Positions 34,078 through 43,231 of a stretch of 64,000 nt of DNA are shown here, piece by piece. A model generated the notes under the pieces. The model did no database searches, was not told where the DNA came from, and saw only the letters and a program-made list of their open reading frames with translations. The stretch is taken from the NCBI GenBank assembly GCA_040768445.1, contig JAXGMV010000001.1, positions 372,001 to 436,000 on the forward strand, written 5' to 3'. The DNA comes from JAXGMV01 sp040768445. GTDB taxonomy: Bacteria > Chloroflexota > Anaerolineae > Anaerolineales > Anaerolineaceae. Numbering within the stretch: the first letter of the stretch is position 1; each line of letters starts with the position of its first letter. The translations under genes were made by a program, and so were the position numbers.

Positions 34078-36306
34078 TTATTCCTGTGTTGGTTCAGGTG
34101 TCGGTGAAGGGCCAGCAGTCGGGGTGGCGCTGGGCAGTGGTGTGGGCGTGCGGGTAATGTAATAAGCAGACTCCCACGGAAACAACCTGCTGGGGCTGCC
34201 GTAATAATACAGTTCGACTACACGTCTGAAGATTGGTGCAGCAATTTCTGAGCCCTCGCCGGCATTTTCAGCCAGCACTGCAATGGCGATGTCCGGCAGG
34301 TCTTCACGGTTCTCATCCGTGTAGCCGGCGAACCAGGCATGAGATGCTTCACGGTTTTCATTGGTCGCTGTACCTGTCTTGGCATAGACTTTGATACCAA
34401 GGTTGGTGAACACATTGTAGGCAGTACCACGGCGGTTCTCAACCACCATCAACATGCCATCCTGTATCGCCTTCAAATTCTGGGGGGATACCGGCACCTG
34501 GTTCTTGATTTCAGGCGTGAATTCCATGACAGAGTTGCCATCAATATCGGTGATTTTCTCTACCAATTGGGGACGGTATATTATGCCGCCATTGCCAACA
34601 GCAGCCACAAAACTTGCCACCTGAAGCGGCGTGACCAACATCGAGCCCTGCCCAATTGCCAGCTGCACCGAATCACCATTTGTAACCGTGTCAGGAATAT
34701 TGCCAGTCTCTTCAGCTACCTGTTGAATGCCCGTCGCACTGCCAAGCCCAAATGCTCTGGCCATCTCCGGCAGTATTTCAGCTTTATTCTGGTTGTAAAT
34801 TTTTAAACCGATGTGCCAGAAATACGGGTTGCAGGAGCGCATCAACCCTTCCAGCAGGGTTAAATTTCCACTTGGGGGCAATTCCTTTTCATAGGTCCAG
34901 TCATATAGTGTAACGCCCTCTAGCTCGGTGAACTCATAACCGCACATGTATTCTGTGGCCGGCGTGAACTCGCCGCTCTCAAGGGCAGCTGCAGTAGTGA
35001 TAATTTTGAACACCGAGCCAAGCGGGTAAACACCCTGCGCCGCCCGGTTCAAAAGCGGCCTGTCTGTATTATTGAAAATATCACCCAACAGCCAGTTGCT
35101 GTTGACATTTTCATAGTTGAACAGGTTGGGGTTAAATGTTGGGGATGAAGCCATCGCCAGCACCCGTCCAGTATCTACCTCTATCACAACCACCGCACCG
35201 CGGAATGCCGAGATGGATTTCTGCACCCCCTGTTGAAAGTCGCTGTCCAGTGTTGTGGTGATTGATTTTGCAGGTTCTGAAGGCCGTTCTGCCAGGCGGG
35301 TCACAATTTGACCCTGTAGGTCCGCAACATATAATGAAGCACCCCGCACACCTGCCAGGTACTGCTCACCCCACTTCTCAATACCTGCCGTTCCAACTTT
35401 CTCATCACCGCGATAGCCAGCGCGGCGGTACTGGTCCAGCTCTTCAGCGTAAATAGGTTGAACGTATCCAACGGTTTGTGGAGATATACCCTCGCCGTAG
35501 TAGTAGCGCGTCTGGTAGCTGGTCATCCGCAGACCACCCAGCCCGGAGAGGATGTGCATGCGTTCATCCACGTCTTTTGCCGGCGCGTCGCCCACGGCAA
35601 CATACCAGTCTGCACCTGCTTTTTCGTAGCTTGCAAAAATTTCAGCAGTATTTTTACCTGTCAGGCGTGCCAATTCATCTAATAGCGTAGATTCCTGTGT
35701 AGAAATGATCTCTCCCGGGATGATGCCAAGGGCGACCGCCTCTGTTTGACCGACAATTACGTCACCATTGCGGTCATAAATCTGGCCGCGGGCTGGGATC
35801 TGATATTCCATTACCAGCCGATTGCCGCCGCTTAACTCTGGCATAATCATCCCAGGCTCCCACTGCACCTTCCAATTGTTTTCTTCCCAGACCAGGTTCA
35901 TGACCATATCGCGTTCAAACTGGCCAAGAACCAAAGTATCGTAGCGTGCGTGGTAGGCTACCTGGGCAGAACCCGGGTTGGTCAGGCTGGAGAGAATGCT
36001 GGTTGTCAGCTCTTTTAGCGTGATGGTCACAGCAATGTCATTGTAGCGCTTGATGAAATCCTCAGCCGGGTTTGCATCCTTGCTCACCGCAGAGAGCATA
36101 TCGTACATCCCCTGGTAAGACTCTGACTGCCAGGCATCCAAAAACAGCCGGGCTGTCTGTTCAACATCCGGCAGGCTGGTTGTTTGTACCACCGGGTCAG
36201 GCAGGCTGGCTGTGATTTCAGGTGTCACCGGTGCCGGGCTTGACTGGGGGGTGCAGGCACCCAACATCACAATCAAGAGGACAAAAATGCTGATAACTTT
36301 ACGCAT
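34078..36306 (-). CDS. lipoprotein class B penicillin-binding protein (MecA-like N-terminus)
   Basis: A 742-residue D,D-transpeptidase that crosslinks peptidoglycan outside the membrane. The N-terminus has a lipobox (MLGAC, Cys18) rather than the usual membrane anchor, so it is probably a lipoprotein. Residues of about 45-155 resemble the NTF2-like MecA_N domain. The PBP dimer domain starts with IPARGQIYDRNGDVI near 170. The active-site motifs are SVFK (Ser431, Lys434), SCN (491-493) and KTGT (643-646). The tail is rich in Thr and Pro (TPTPLPSATPTAGPSPTPEP). GAAGGAA precedes the ATG. The Cys in the second motif is common in class B enzymes. Confidence 0.9.
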   Translation of the reverse strand: MRKVISIFVLLIVMLGACTPQSSPAPVTPEITASLPDPVVQTTSLPDVEQTARLFLDAWQSESYQGMYDMLSAVSKDANPAEDFIKRYNDIAVTITLKELTTSILSSLTNPGSAQVAYHARYDTLVLGQFERDMVMNLVWEENNWKVQWEPGMIMPELSGGNRLVMEYQIPARGQIYDRNGDVIVGQTEAVALGIIPGEIISTQESTLLDELARLTGKNTAEIFASYEKAGADWYVAVGDAPAKDVDERMHILSGLGGLRMTSYQTRYYYGEGISPQTVGYVQPIYAEELDQYRRAGYRGDEKVGTAGIEKWGEQYLAGVRGASLYVADLQGQIVTRLAERPSEPAKSITTTLDSDFQQGVQKSISAFRGAVVVIEVDTGRVLAMASSPTFNPNLFNYENVNSNWLLGDIFNNTDRPLLNRAAQGVYPLGSVFKIITTAAALESGEFTPATEYMCGYEFTELEGVTLYDWTYEKELPPSGNLTLLEGLMRSCNPYFWHIGLKIYNQNKAEILPEMARAFGLGSATGIQQVAEETGNIPDTVTNGDSVQLAIGQGSMLVTPLQVASFVAAVGNGGIIYRPQLVEKITDIDGNSVMEFTPEIKNQVPVSPQNLKAIQDGMLMVVENRRGTAYNVFTNLGIKVYAKTGTATNENREASHAWFAGYTDENREDLPDIAIAVLAENAGEGSEIAAPIFRRVVELYYYGSPSRLFPWESAYYITRTPTPLPSATPTAGPSPTPEPTQE

Positions 36307-36336
36307 AAGAATTCCTTCAAAAAATCTCGGTCTTAA

Positions 36337-37005
36337 TTATCCCACATTATCACCGCGCCACACAGCCCGATAAATGGTGCAGTCATAACCAAGGTGCTGT
36401 TGGCAGCGCTTCAGTATCTCAGCGTCAGCAGGACAGCCGGCTTTCTGCATTAGCCGGGCAAAGTGACACAGCGGCAAGCCCATCACGCTTGCATAACAAC
36501 CCGAGAAGTTGATCACCGGTGTAAAACCATGATGCTGTATGGCATAAGCGCCTGCCTTATCCAGCGGGTCACCTGAATTTACGTAGTCAAGTATTTCTTC
36601 ATCTGAGTAATCGCGCATCGGAACAGATGAAGCACACAGTTCCAACAGGGTAGAGGCGATCCCGGGTGCCCGCAGAGCCAGGGCTGTATAAACCGTATGC
36701 GTGCGGTTTCTCAGCGCTTTGAGCATACTGACTGCTTCTTCAGCACTTGCGGGCTTTCCCAGGATGGTAGCGCCGTCAGCTACGGTGGTATCTGCAGCAA
36801 GAATAATGGCATCAGACGGCAGTGTCTTAGCCGCCTCGCTTGCCTTACAGCCAGCCAGGCGCAGAACATAACGGTCAGGTCCTTCGCCGGGCAGGGGCTG
36901 TTCATCCAGGTCAACAGACGTGACCGTGAACTGCCAACCGCTCAACGCCAGTAATTCCCTGCGCCTGGGTGAAGCTGACGCCAGGATCAAAGTTGGTAAT
37001 AGCAT
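36337..37005 (-). CDS. maf: Maf/HAM1-like nucleotide pyrophosphatase
   Basis: A 222-residue Maf-family pyrophosphatase, which removes non-canonical or canonical dTTP/UTP-type nucleotides. The hallmark LASASPRRRELLALSG is at the N-terminus, ILAADTTVADGATILGKP in the middle, and DKAGAYAIQHHG followed by GLPLCHFARLM near the C-terminus. An ATG 17 codons upstream is possible, but the family start fits the ATG at 37005. Neither start has a good ribosome-binding site. It precedes the penicillin-binding protein gene by 30 bases. Confidence 0.9.
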   Translation of the reverse strand: MLLPTLILASASPRRRELLALSGWQFTVTSVDLDEQPLPGEGPDRYVLRLAGCKASEAAKTLPSDAIILAADTTVADGATILGKPASAEEAVSMLKALRNRTHTVYTALALRAPGIASTLLELCASSVPMRDYSDEEILDYVNSGDPLDKAGAYAIQHHGFTPVINFSGCYASVMGLPLCHFARLMQKAGCPADAEILKRCQQHLGYDCTIYRAVWRGDNVG

Positions 37006-37096
37006 GAGAGCGATTCTATCATGAACAATGACCTTGTCTGACAATGGCTGCGGCATTTTTACGGTGGTTTGGATGGGTTAAACCAGCATCTGACGG

Positions 37097-37102
37097 TATA
37101 AT
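37097..37102 (+). promoter_or_regulatory. candidate -10 box for xpt
   Basis: Perfect TATAAT 80 bases before the xpt ATG, in the divergent maf-xpt spacer. The -35 region is poor. I found no purine riboswitch in the leader. Confidence 0.35.
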
Positions 37103-37182
37103 CATGAGTGAATTAACTGGGTGCTGCCTCAATTATTTACAGCATCATAAACCCATCCACTCTCACAAACAAGGAGCTCCCA

Positions 37183-37755
37183 ATGCAGTTACTCAAAGAC
37201 CGAATCATCAGAGATGGTAAAAACCTTGGCAGGGGTATCTTAAAAGTTGATGGTTTTATCAATCATATGGTAGACCCATCGTTGATGGATGCCTGCGGGC
37301 AGGAGTTTGCCAACCTGTTTGCTGATGTTGGCGCCACCCTGATCCTGACGGCCGAGATTTCCGGTATTGCACCGGCAATCATGACCGCAAAGTACATGCA
37401 GCTTCCGGTTGTCTATGCCCGCAAGAGTAAGCCAATTACCATGCCCGGTACCGTCTACCTGACCGTTGCACCGTCGCACACCAAGGGTGGGCCAGTTGAT
37501 CTGATCGTCTCTCCGGAATTCCTGCGAAAAGATGAATCTGTGCTGATCATTGACGATTTCCTGGCGTCCGGTGCCACCATTCACGGGCTGGTGCGTCTGA
37601 CCCAGGCAGCCGGCGCGCATCTTGTCGGCATCGGTGCCCTGATAGAAAAGGTGTTTGAGGGCGGGCGTGAGAGTCTTGAGGTATTGGGTGTGCCGGTTAA
37701 ATCACTTGTGGCAATCAGTTCAATGGACGATGGCAAAATCATTTTCGAAGACTAA
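37183..37755 (+). CDS. xpt: xanthine phosphoribosyltransferase
   Basis: A 190-residue purine salvage enzyme that converts xanthine and PRPP to XMP. MQLLKDRIIRDGKNLGRGILKVD at the N-terminus, GIAPAIMTAKYMQLPVVYARK, and the PRPP-binding VLIIDDFLASGAT (near residue 118-130) are all typical of the Gram-positive-type Xpt. AAGGAG lies just before the ATG. It is followed 58 bases later by guaA, so XMP made here can pass directly to GMP synthetase. Confidence 0.94.
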   Translation: MQLLKDRIIRDGKNLGRGILKVDGFINHMVDPSLMDACGQEFANLFADVGATLILTAEISGIAPAIMTAKYMQLPVVYARKSKPITMPGTVYLTVAPSHTKGGPVDLIVSPEFLRKDESVLIIDDFLASGATIHGLVRLTQAAGAHLVGIGALIEKVFEGGRESLEVLGVPVKSLVAISSMDDGKIIFED

Positions 37756-37813
37756 GTTTTTTAGGTTGTTTATCAAAACAATACACTCCACCCGTAAATA
37801 GGAAGGTTAATCC

Positions 37814-39370
37814 ATGCCAGATACCATTATTGTGCTCGATTATGGTTCACAAACCACGCAGTTGATTGCCCGCCGGATACGCGAGGTAAACGTCTACTGC
37901 GAGCTGCTGCCCTGGGACACACCGTCTGAAGAGGTGATGTCTTTCAATCCAAAAGGTTTCATCCTCTCGGGCGGACCCAACTCAATTTACGAAGCCGGCG
38001 CACCGCAGGTTCCTGCGTATGTGCTGGAATCAAAACTACCGATTTTCGGAATTTGTTACGGCATGCAGGGCATCACCCGAGCATTAGGTGGTATCGTCAG
38101 CGCTTCCTCAGACCGCGAGTTCGGACAGGCATGGGTAGACCCGACCCTGCCGAACCCGCTGCTGCCTTCCGAACGCTTTCAAGCCTGGATGTCGCACGGC
38201 GACCGGATTGAAAAGATGCCTGACGGTTTCGTCAGCCTGGCGGTCAGTCCCAACAGCCCGATTGCAGCCATGGCTGACCTTGAGCGTCAGATTTATGGCG
38301 TGCAGTTCCACCCGGAGGTGCATCACACACCGCGCGGACATGAAATGATACGCCATTTTGTCATTGATATTTGCGGCGCTGAGCAGACCTGGACAACACA
38401 GTCCATGATTACCCAGGCGGTGAAAACCATCCGTGAAACCGTGGGCGATAAATCTGTTCTGGCTGCTGTCAGCGGTGGTGTGGATTCGACTGTGGCAGCA
38501 GCACTATTGCATATAGCTATTGGTTCGCAGTTAACCGCAGTCTTTGTGGATCACGGCTTGCTGCGCGCAGGGGAGCGGGAGCAGGTTGAAAAAGCGTTTC
38601 GCAAGAACATGGGCGCCGAGCTGGTAGTTGTTGATGAGGCCGATACTTTCCTGGATAAACTGGCCGATGTAACCGACCCGGAGCAAAAACGCAGAATTAT
38701 TGGTGAAACTTTCATCCGCATTTTTGAGCAATCAGCCCGAGAGTTGGGCATGCCAGAATTTTTAATGCAGGGAACGATTTACCCTGACGTGGTTGAATCG
38801 CGCGCTTCAGAACGGTCTAATGCCGCCCACATCAAAACCCATCACAATGTTGGCGGGCTGCCCAAAGACTTGTCTTTCAAGCTGGTAGAGCCTCTGCGTT
38901 ACATGTTTAAAGATGAAGTACGGCAGGTTGGTGAAGCGCTTGGGCTGCCAGAGGAGCTGGTCTGGCGGCAGCCATTCCCTGGCCCAGGGCTGGCGGTACG
39001 CTGCCTGGGAGAAATCACCCGTGAGCGATTGAAAAAGCTGCGCCTGGCTGATAAAATATTTACAGACGAACTGGCTGCAGCCGGACTGCTCTATCAAAAG
39101 GTCAAGTCGGATTTGCCAGTCAGCTCACAGGCTTTTGCTGTTCTCCTGCCTGTGCAGTCGGTGGGCGTGATGGGCGACCAGCGCACCTACCAGGAAGCTA
39201 TCGCCCTGCGCGCCGTAACAACAGAGGACTTCATGACAGCAGACTGGACCAGGCTGCCCTATGATTTGCTGGCAAGGACGGCGAACCGCATTGTCAATGA
39301 AGTGGACGGTATCAACCGTGTGGTATATGACATTACCAGCAAACCGCCATCAACGATTGAATGGGAATAA
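37814..39370 (+). CDS. guaA: GMP synthase (glutamine-hydrolysing)
   Basis: GuaA (518 aa) converts XMP to GMP with glutamine as nitrogen source. The class I glutamine amidotransferase domain begins IIVLDYGSQTTQLIARRIRE and has the nucleophile in GICYGMQ and the catalytic His in QFHPEVHHT. The ATP pyrophosphatase motif is AVSGGVDSTVAAALLH. The C-terminal dimerisation domain ends with YDITSKPPSTIEWE, the family signature. The gene follows xpt on the same strand. Confidence 0.97.
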   Translation: MPDTIIVLDYGSQTTQLIARRIREVNVYCELLPWDTPSEEVMSFNPKGFILSGGPNSIYEAGAPQVPAYVLESKLPIFGICYGMQGITRALGGIVSASSDREFGQAWVDPTLPNPLLPSERFQAWMSHGDRIEKMPDGFVSLAVSPNSPIAAMADLERQIYGVQFHPEVHHTPRGHEMIRHFVIDICGAEQTWTTQSMITQAVKTIRETVGDKSVLAAVSGGVDSTVAAALLHIAIGSQLTAVFVDHGLLRAGEREQVEKAFRKNMGAELVVVDEADTFLDKLADVTDPEQKRRIIGETFIRIFEQSARELGMPEFLMQGTIYPDVVESRASERSNAAHIKTHHNVGGLPKDLSFKLVEPLRYMFKDEVRQVGEALGLPEELVWRQPFPGPGLAVRCLGEITRERLKKLRLADKIFTDELAAAGLLYQKVKSDLPVSSQAFAVLLPVQSVGVMGDQRTYQEAIALRAVTTEDFMTADWTRLPYDLLARTANRIVNEVDGINRVVYDITSKPPSTIEWE

Positions 39371-39390
39371 GTTCAGAAAAGAGGCATAAA

Positions 39391-40365
39391 ATGGATTTTG
39401 GCGAAGTACTAAAAAAAGCGTGGAAGATTATCTGGAAATTCAAAGTGCTGTGGATTTTTGGCATTCTCTCCAGCTGCGGACAATCCGGTGGAGGTTCAGG
39501 CGGGAGCAGTGCCAACAGCAGTGCTCAATACAACGGATCTGATGGCGCTAACGTTTTTAATGGAAACCTGCCGCCATTCCTGCAAAATATTTTCAACAGT
39601 TTTGAAAGAGGTTTTGAGAGCGGCGCCATTTGGATCTGGATTATCTTTGGTGTATTAGCGCTCATTTGCCTGTCATTCATCCTATCATTTTTATTTACAG
39701 CCATTAGCAGCGTGGGAAAAATTGGCCTGGTACGCGGCACCTGGCTGGCTGACGAAGGCGCTGAAAAACTGCGTTTTGGTGAACTGCTGCAGGAAAGCTT
39801 CAAATACTTTTGGCGCGTTTTCCTGTTCCAGGTCGTCCTGTCCATCCTCGGCTTCATCCTGGTGATGTTACTGATTTTGCCGATCATTCTGCTAACTGTG
39901 TTTACTCTGGGCTGCGGCTTGATCTTATTAATCCCCATCTTAATCGCTGTCGGATGGTTTATCAATGTCTGGAAAGAGCAAACCATTGTGGCGATTGTTG
40001 GTGAAGACTTGAGCTTGATGGACGGCGTCAAGCGCGCCTGGGAGGTGATTACCACTAACCTGGTCAGCTACCTCGTTATGGCAGCCATTCTATTCATCGG
40101 TTCGTTTATCGTGGGGCTCATCATTGCTTTGCCAATCATTTTCACCATCATCCCCGGTGCCCTTGCCATCGGTGTTGGACTTTACAATGAAACAACTGCA
40201 TTGGTTGGAACAGGCATCGCCCTGTTTGCTGCCATGTGCTGTTTGCTGGTGCCACTGACCATTCTGTTGGGCGGAATCCTGCAGTCCTACCTCGGCGCTG
40301 CCTGGGCATTGACCTTCCGCCGGCTGACTGGAAAACTGCCCGCCCGCGAAAACGTGGAACCGTAG
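39391..40365 (+). CDS. multi-spanning membrane protein of unknown function
   Basis: A 324-residue membrane protein that I do not recognise by function. It starts MDFGEVLKKAWKIIWKFKVLWIFG, a short amphipathic lead-in and first helix. A Gly/Ser-rich loop (GGGSGGSSANSSA) and about six further helices follow, with a conserved-looking cytosolic stretch SLMDGVKRAWEVITTN. The repeated pattern of a basic amphipathic segment before a helix recalls the YciC/GlpM-like membrane families, but this is only a resemblance. AGAGG precedes the chosen ATG. An earlier in-frame ATG overlaps guaA. Confidence 0.75.
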   Translation: MDFGEVLKKAWKIIWKFKVLWIFGILSSCGQSGGGSGGSSANSSAQYNGSDGANVFNGNLPPFLQNIFNSFERGFESGAIWIWIIFGVLALICLSFILSFLFTAISSVGKIGLVRGTWLADEGAEKLRFGELLQESFKYFWRVFLFQVVLSILGFILVMLLILPIILLTVFTLGCGLILLIPILIAVGWFINVWKEQTIVAIVGEDLSLMDGVKRAWEVITTNLVSYLVMAAILFIGSFIVGLIIALPIIFTIIPGALAIGVGLYNETTALVGTGIALFAAMCCLLVPLTILLGGILQSYLGAAWALTFRRLTGKLPARENVEP

Positions 40366-40383
40366 TTTCTCAATCAACACAAC

Positions 40384-40425
40384 AAAACACCAGAGCCTCA
40401 ATAGATCAGCTCTGGTGTTTTTTTT
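40384..40425. terminator. bidirectional terminator between convergent genes
   Basis: A perfect 11-bp stem AACACCAGAGC with its complement, 12-base loop, flanked by a run of eight Ts on the plus strand and a T-rich tail on the minus strand. It serves both the membrane protein gene and the inositol monophosphatase gene. Confidence 0.9.
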
Positions 40426-40439
40426 AACAATTTTGAGTG

Positions 40440-41216
40440 TCAGCCATTAAGGACTTGAAGCATTTTTGGATGCAAAGCCGGGTTGGCAGTCACAATAGCA
40501 TAGGGCGGCTTCATATAATCGGGGTCTCCCCTCAGGTCGGTGATAATTCCACCCGCTTCTTCCACCATTACTGTGCCAGCAGCGATATCCCAGGGCTTGA
40601 TGCCAATCTCCCAGTAGCCGTCAAATCGCCCAGCAGCTACATAGGCAATATCCAGCGCAGCTGAGCCAAGGCGGCGCACACCCTGGGTGAGCATGGCAAA
40701 CTTGCCGAAGTTCTCCAGGTTGGTATTGGCGGTTGATTGGATATTGTATGGAAAGCCGGTTACCAGCAGTGAATTAATCAGTTCTGTCTCCTGTGAAATG
40801 CTTGTTTGGCTGCCGTTAATATGAAAACCCCCACCGCGCTCAGCAGAAAAACACTCATCCAGCATGGGGTCATAGATCACGCCCATTTCAACCCGGCCAT
40901 TCTCTGCATAGGCTATAGAGACGCAGAATATTGGCAGGTCATGGGCGAAGTTGTTGGTACCGTCCAGCGGGTCGATGTACCAGCGCTGGCCGTTGCTCAA
41001 GCGCTGGTCGCCGCTCTCCTCTGCCATGATACCGTGGTCTGGAAACGCTGACAGGATGCGCTCAAGGATGTAAGCCTCAGAGCGCTTATCCGCCTCAGTG
41101 ACCAGGTCAATTACGCCCTTGTGCTCCACCTGGTGGTCCTTCCCGTATAACTGTCGCAGAATTTCGCCTGCGCCGCGTGCTGTGTCGATAATAAAGTTCA
41201 ATTCGGGTCTTTTCAT
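40440..41216 (-). CDS. inositol monophosphatase family protein
   Basis: A 258-residue Mg2+-dependent sugar or nucleotide phosphatase of the IMPase family. The metal-binding motifs are all there: MAEESGDQ, WYIDPLDGTNNFAHD and WDIAAGTVMVEEAGG. Substrate within the family (inositol phosphate, fructose 1,6-bisphosphate, PAP) cannot be decided. A longer in-frame extension would overlap the upstream HD gene. I chose the ATG at 41216, where the conserved fold begins and GGAAG lies upstream. It is the last gene of a minus-strand run that starts at 46.2 kb. Confidence 0.88.
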   Translation of the reverse strand: MKRPELNFIIDTARGAGEILRQLYGKDHQVEHKGVIDLVTEADKRSEAYILERILSAFPDHGIMAEESGDQRLSNGQRWYIDPLDGTNNFAHDLPIFCVSIAYAENGRVEMGVIYDPMLDECFSAERGGGFHINGSQTSISQETELINSLLVTGFPYNIQSTANTNLENFGKFAMLTQGVRRLGSAALDIAYVAAGRFDGYWEIGIKPWDIAAGTVMVEEAGGIITDLRGDPDYMKPPYAIVTANPALHPKMLQVLNG

Positions 41217-41271
41217 GTTTTGGCTTCCATACTCTCTAATTTGGATTATTTTTCTATTTACTTGTCTGGTA

Positions 41272-41910
41272 CTACCGGTCACCGTTGATCTCGGCTGCCA
41301 GGTTGAGAAAATAATCACGGATATATTGGTGACGCACTTTTGCAATCCTGCGTGCGGTATCGGTGAAGAGGTTATCTTTAATTTTTGCCAACTTGAACAG
41401 GTACTCATGATAGGCACTGTGGGGTTCGCCGCTGGTTTCTTTTCCAGTCTCCAAAAACTGGCGTGAGGGTTCAACGTAAAACGGCTGCCCTGCCAGCGCA
41501 GCGTAACCGATCACACGTGCCACTCCAATTGCACCGATGACATCCAGCTTATCGGCATCGTACAGCACTTTGGCTTCAATGGTCTCTGGCTTCTCCCAGC
41601 CGCCGCGGTAGCGGTGCGAACGAATGCAGTGCTGCACAGCTTCGATACGCTTAGCTGGCCAGCCCTGCTCTGCCAGTACGGTGCCAGCAAACATCGCTGA
41701 TTGAATGTGATGCCCGGCACGTTCTTCGCTGCCTGAGAGGCTGCCCTGGCTGTCATGCAGTAATGCAGCGGCGTGCACAATCTCCAGGTCTGCTTTTTCT
41801 TCCCGGCCAATGCGGTCGGCCATGCGGTAGACCCGCTCGATGTGGCTGAAATCATGGACGGCGTCTTCAGCTTGATACCACTGACGGGAACCTTCAAGTG
41901 TCAGGCTCAT
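41272..41910 (-). CDS. HD-domain phosphohydrolase
   Basis: A 212-residue metal-dependent HD-superfamily hydrolase of the uncharacterised YedJ-like group. The ligands are visible as His in HDFSHIERV, HD in AAALLHDSQG, and Asp in DADKLDVIGAIGVAR. Proteins of this group act on nucleotides or other phosphates, but the substrate is not known. Its ATG overlaps the hutI stop by four bases, so it is translationally coupled to hutI. Confidence 0.85.
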   Translation of the reverse strand: MSLTLEGSRQWYQAEDAVHDFSHIERVYRMADRIGREEKADLEIVHAAALLHDSQGSLSGSEERAGHHIQSAMFAGTVLAEQGWPAKRIEAVQHCIRSHRYRGGWEKPETIEAKVLYDADKLDVIGAIGVARVIGYAALAGQPFYVEPSRQFLETGKETSGEPHSAYHEYLFKLAKIKDNLFTDTARRIAKVRHQYIRDYFLNLAAEINGDR

Positions 41911-43193
41911 AAACTGCCCCGTATTTCTTTAACCGGGTAGAACTGACCGCGTTTCACGACCATGTCCACCAGGTTGGTGCCAAAACGGTAGCCCAACATG
42001 CGGTAATCATCCACAGAAAGGATCAGCAAATCCGCCTGCTTGCCTGGCTCAAGTGAGCCGATGCTGTCACTGCGGTTGATGGCAGCAGCAGCATTAATGG
42101 TGGCAGCGGCAATCGCCTGCCCGGGAGTCAGCAGCAGGTAGCGGCAGGCAAGCGCCAGAACAAACTGCATCGATTCGCACCACGCTGTGCCGGGGTTGAT
42201 GTCTGTGGCAACCGCCAACAGACCGCCGGCAGCAAGGATTTGTTTTGCCGGGGTGTACTCACGTTCTGCCAACCCGAAGGGTGTACAGGGCAGGGCAACT
42301 GCCACTGTGTCACTTTGTCCCATTTGTTTGATGTCATTTTCTGATGTCTTAACCAGGTGGTCAGCCGATGCGGCACCAAGCTCTGCCGCAAGTGATGCAC
42401 CGCCCAGGTTTTCAAATTCATCGGCGTGAATTTTCAGCGGGAAACCAAGATCTTTCGCCGCAGTGAGAATTGCACGCGATTGTGCCAGTGTGAAAGCGCC
42501 CTTCTCACAGAATACATCACAAAATGGCAGCGGCTGATCAGGTGCAGACTGCTCGTGCCATGCTTTGACTTCCGGCAGCATCTCTTTGATGACCAGCTCA
42601 GTGAAGCCATCCGGATCATCTTTGAATTCTTCGGGTATGGCATGTGCCCCCAAAAATGTAGCTGCCAGCTCAAGCGGACCTTCGACGTTCAGACGGTAAA
42701 CTGCATCCAGCTGCCTGATCTCGGATTCGGTCTCCAGTCCATAGCCGGTTTTGACTTCAGCTGTTGTTGTGCCGTAGGCAAACATCGCCGCCAGCCTTGA
42801 GCGTGTTTCATACATCATTTGTTCCACTGAGGCCTGGCGCACCGACCTGACCGTCGAGACAATTCCACCGCCAGCCGCCATGATCTCCATGTAAGACTTG
42901 CCCGCCAGGCGCATTTCAAATTCATTGGCACGGTCACCAACCCAGACGGCATGGGTATGCGGGTCAACAAAGCCCGGCATCACCACCTTGCCGTTTGCGT
43001 TATAACGCGGTTCATTCGGGTAAGCAGTGAGCAAGTCGCTGGATCGACCAAGGGCTTCAATTTTCTCGCCGCGCACCAGGACTGCCCCGTTCTCTATGAT
43101 AGAGAGACGCCCTAATTCTTCACCGCGCTGAGGTCCCCCGGACAATGTAAGCAGTTGTGAAGCAGAATGAATGAGCATCAGCTTGTTCTCCAT
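41907..43193 (-). CDS. hutI: imidazolonepropionase
   Basis: HutI (428 aa) opens the imidazolone ring in histidine breakdown. The amidohydrolase metal site starts with MPGFVDPHTHAVWVGDRANE, and RLAGKSYMEIMAAGGGI and VKTGYGLETESEIR are specific to HutI. KIHADEFENLGG carries a further ligand. No other hut gene is in the window, so either the rest of the pathway is elsewhere or the enzyme serves another purpose. It follows two MFS permease genes and precedes the HD gene. Confidence 0.92.
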   Translation of the reverse strand: MENKLMLIHSASQLLTLSGGPQRGEELGRLSIIENGAVLVRGEKIEALGRSSDLLTAYPNEPRYNANGKVVMPGFVDPHTHAVWVGDRANEFEMRLAGKSYMEIMAAGGGIVSTVRSVRQASVEQMMYETRSRLAAMFAYGTTTAEVKTGYGLETESEIRQLDAVYRLNVEGPLELAATFLGAHAIPEEFKDDPDGFTELVIKEMLPEVKAWHEQSAPDQPLPFCDVFCEKGAFTLAQSRAILTAAKDLGFPLKIHADEFENLGGASLAAELGAASADHLVKTSENDIKQMGQSDTVAVALPCTPFGLAEREYTPAKQILAAGGLLAVATDINPGTAWCESMQFVLALACRYLLLTPGQAIAAATINAAAAINRSDSIGSLEPGKQADLLILSVDDYRMLGYRFGTNLVDMVVKRGQFYPVKEIRGSL

Positions 43194-43231
43194 TCAACCA
43201 AAAGGCTGATAGCATAATTACGTGAAACGCA

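Noticed and set aside
37103..37182. Possible purine riboswitch in the xpt leader
   Set aside because: Only about 75 bases of leader, and none of the conserved purine-riboswitch junction sequences can be found.
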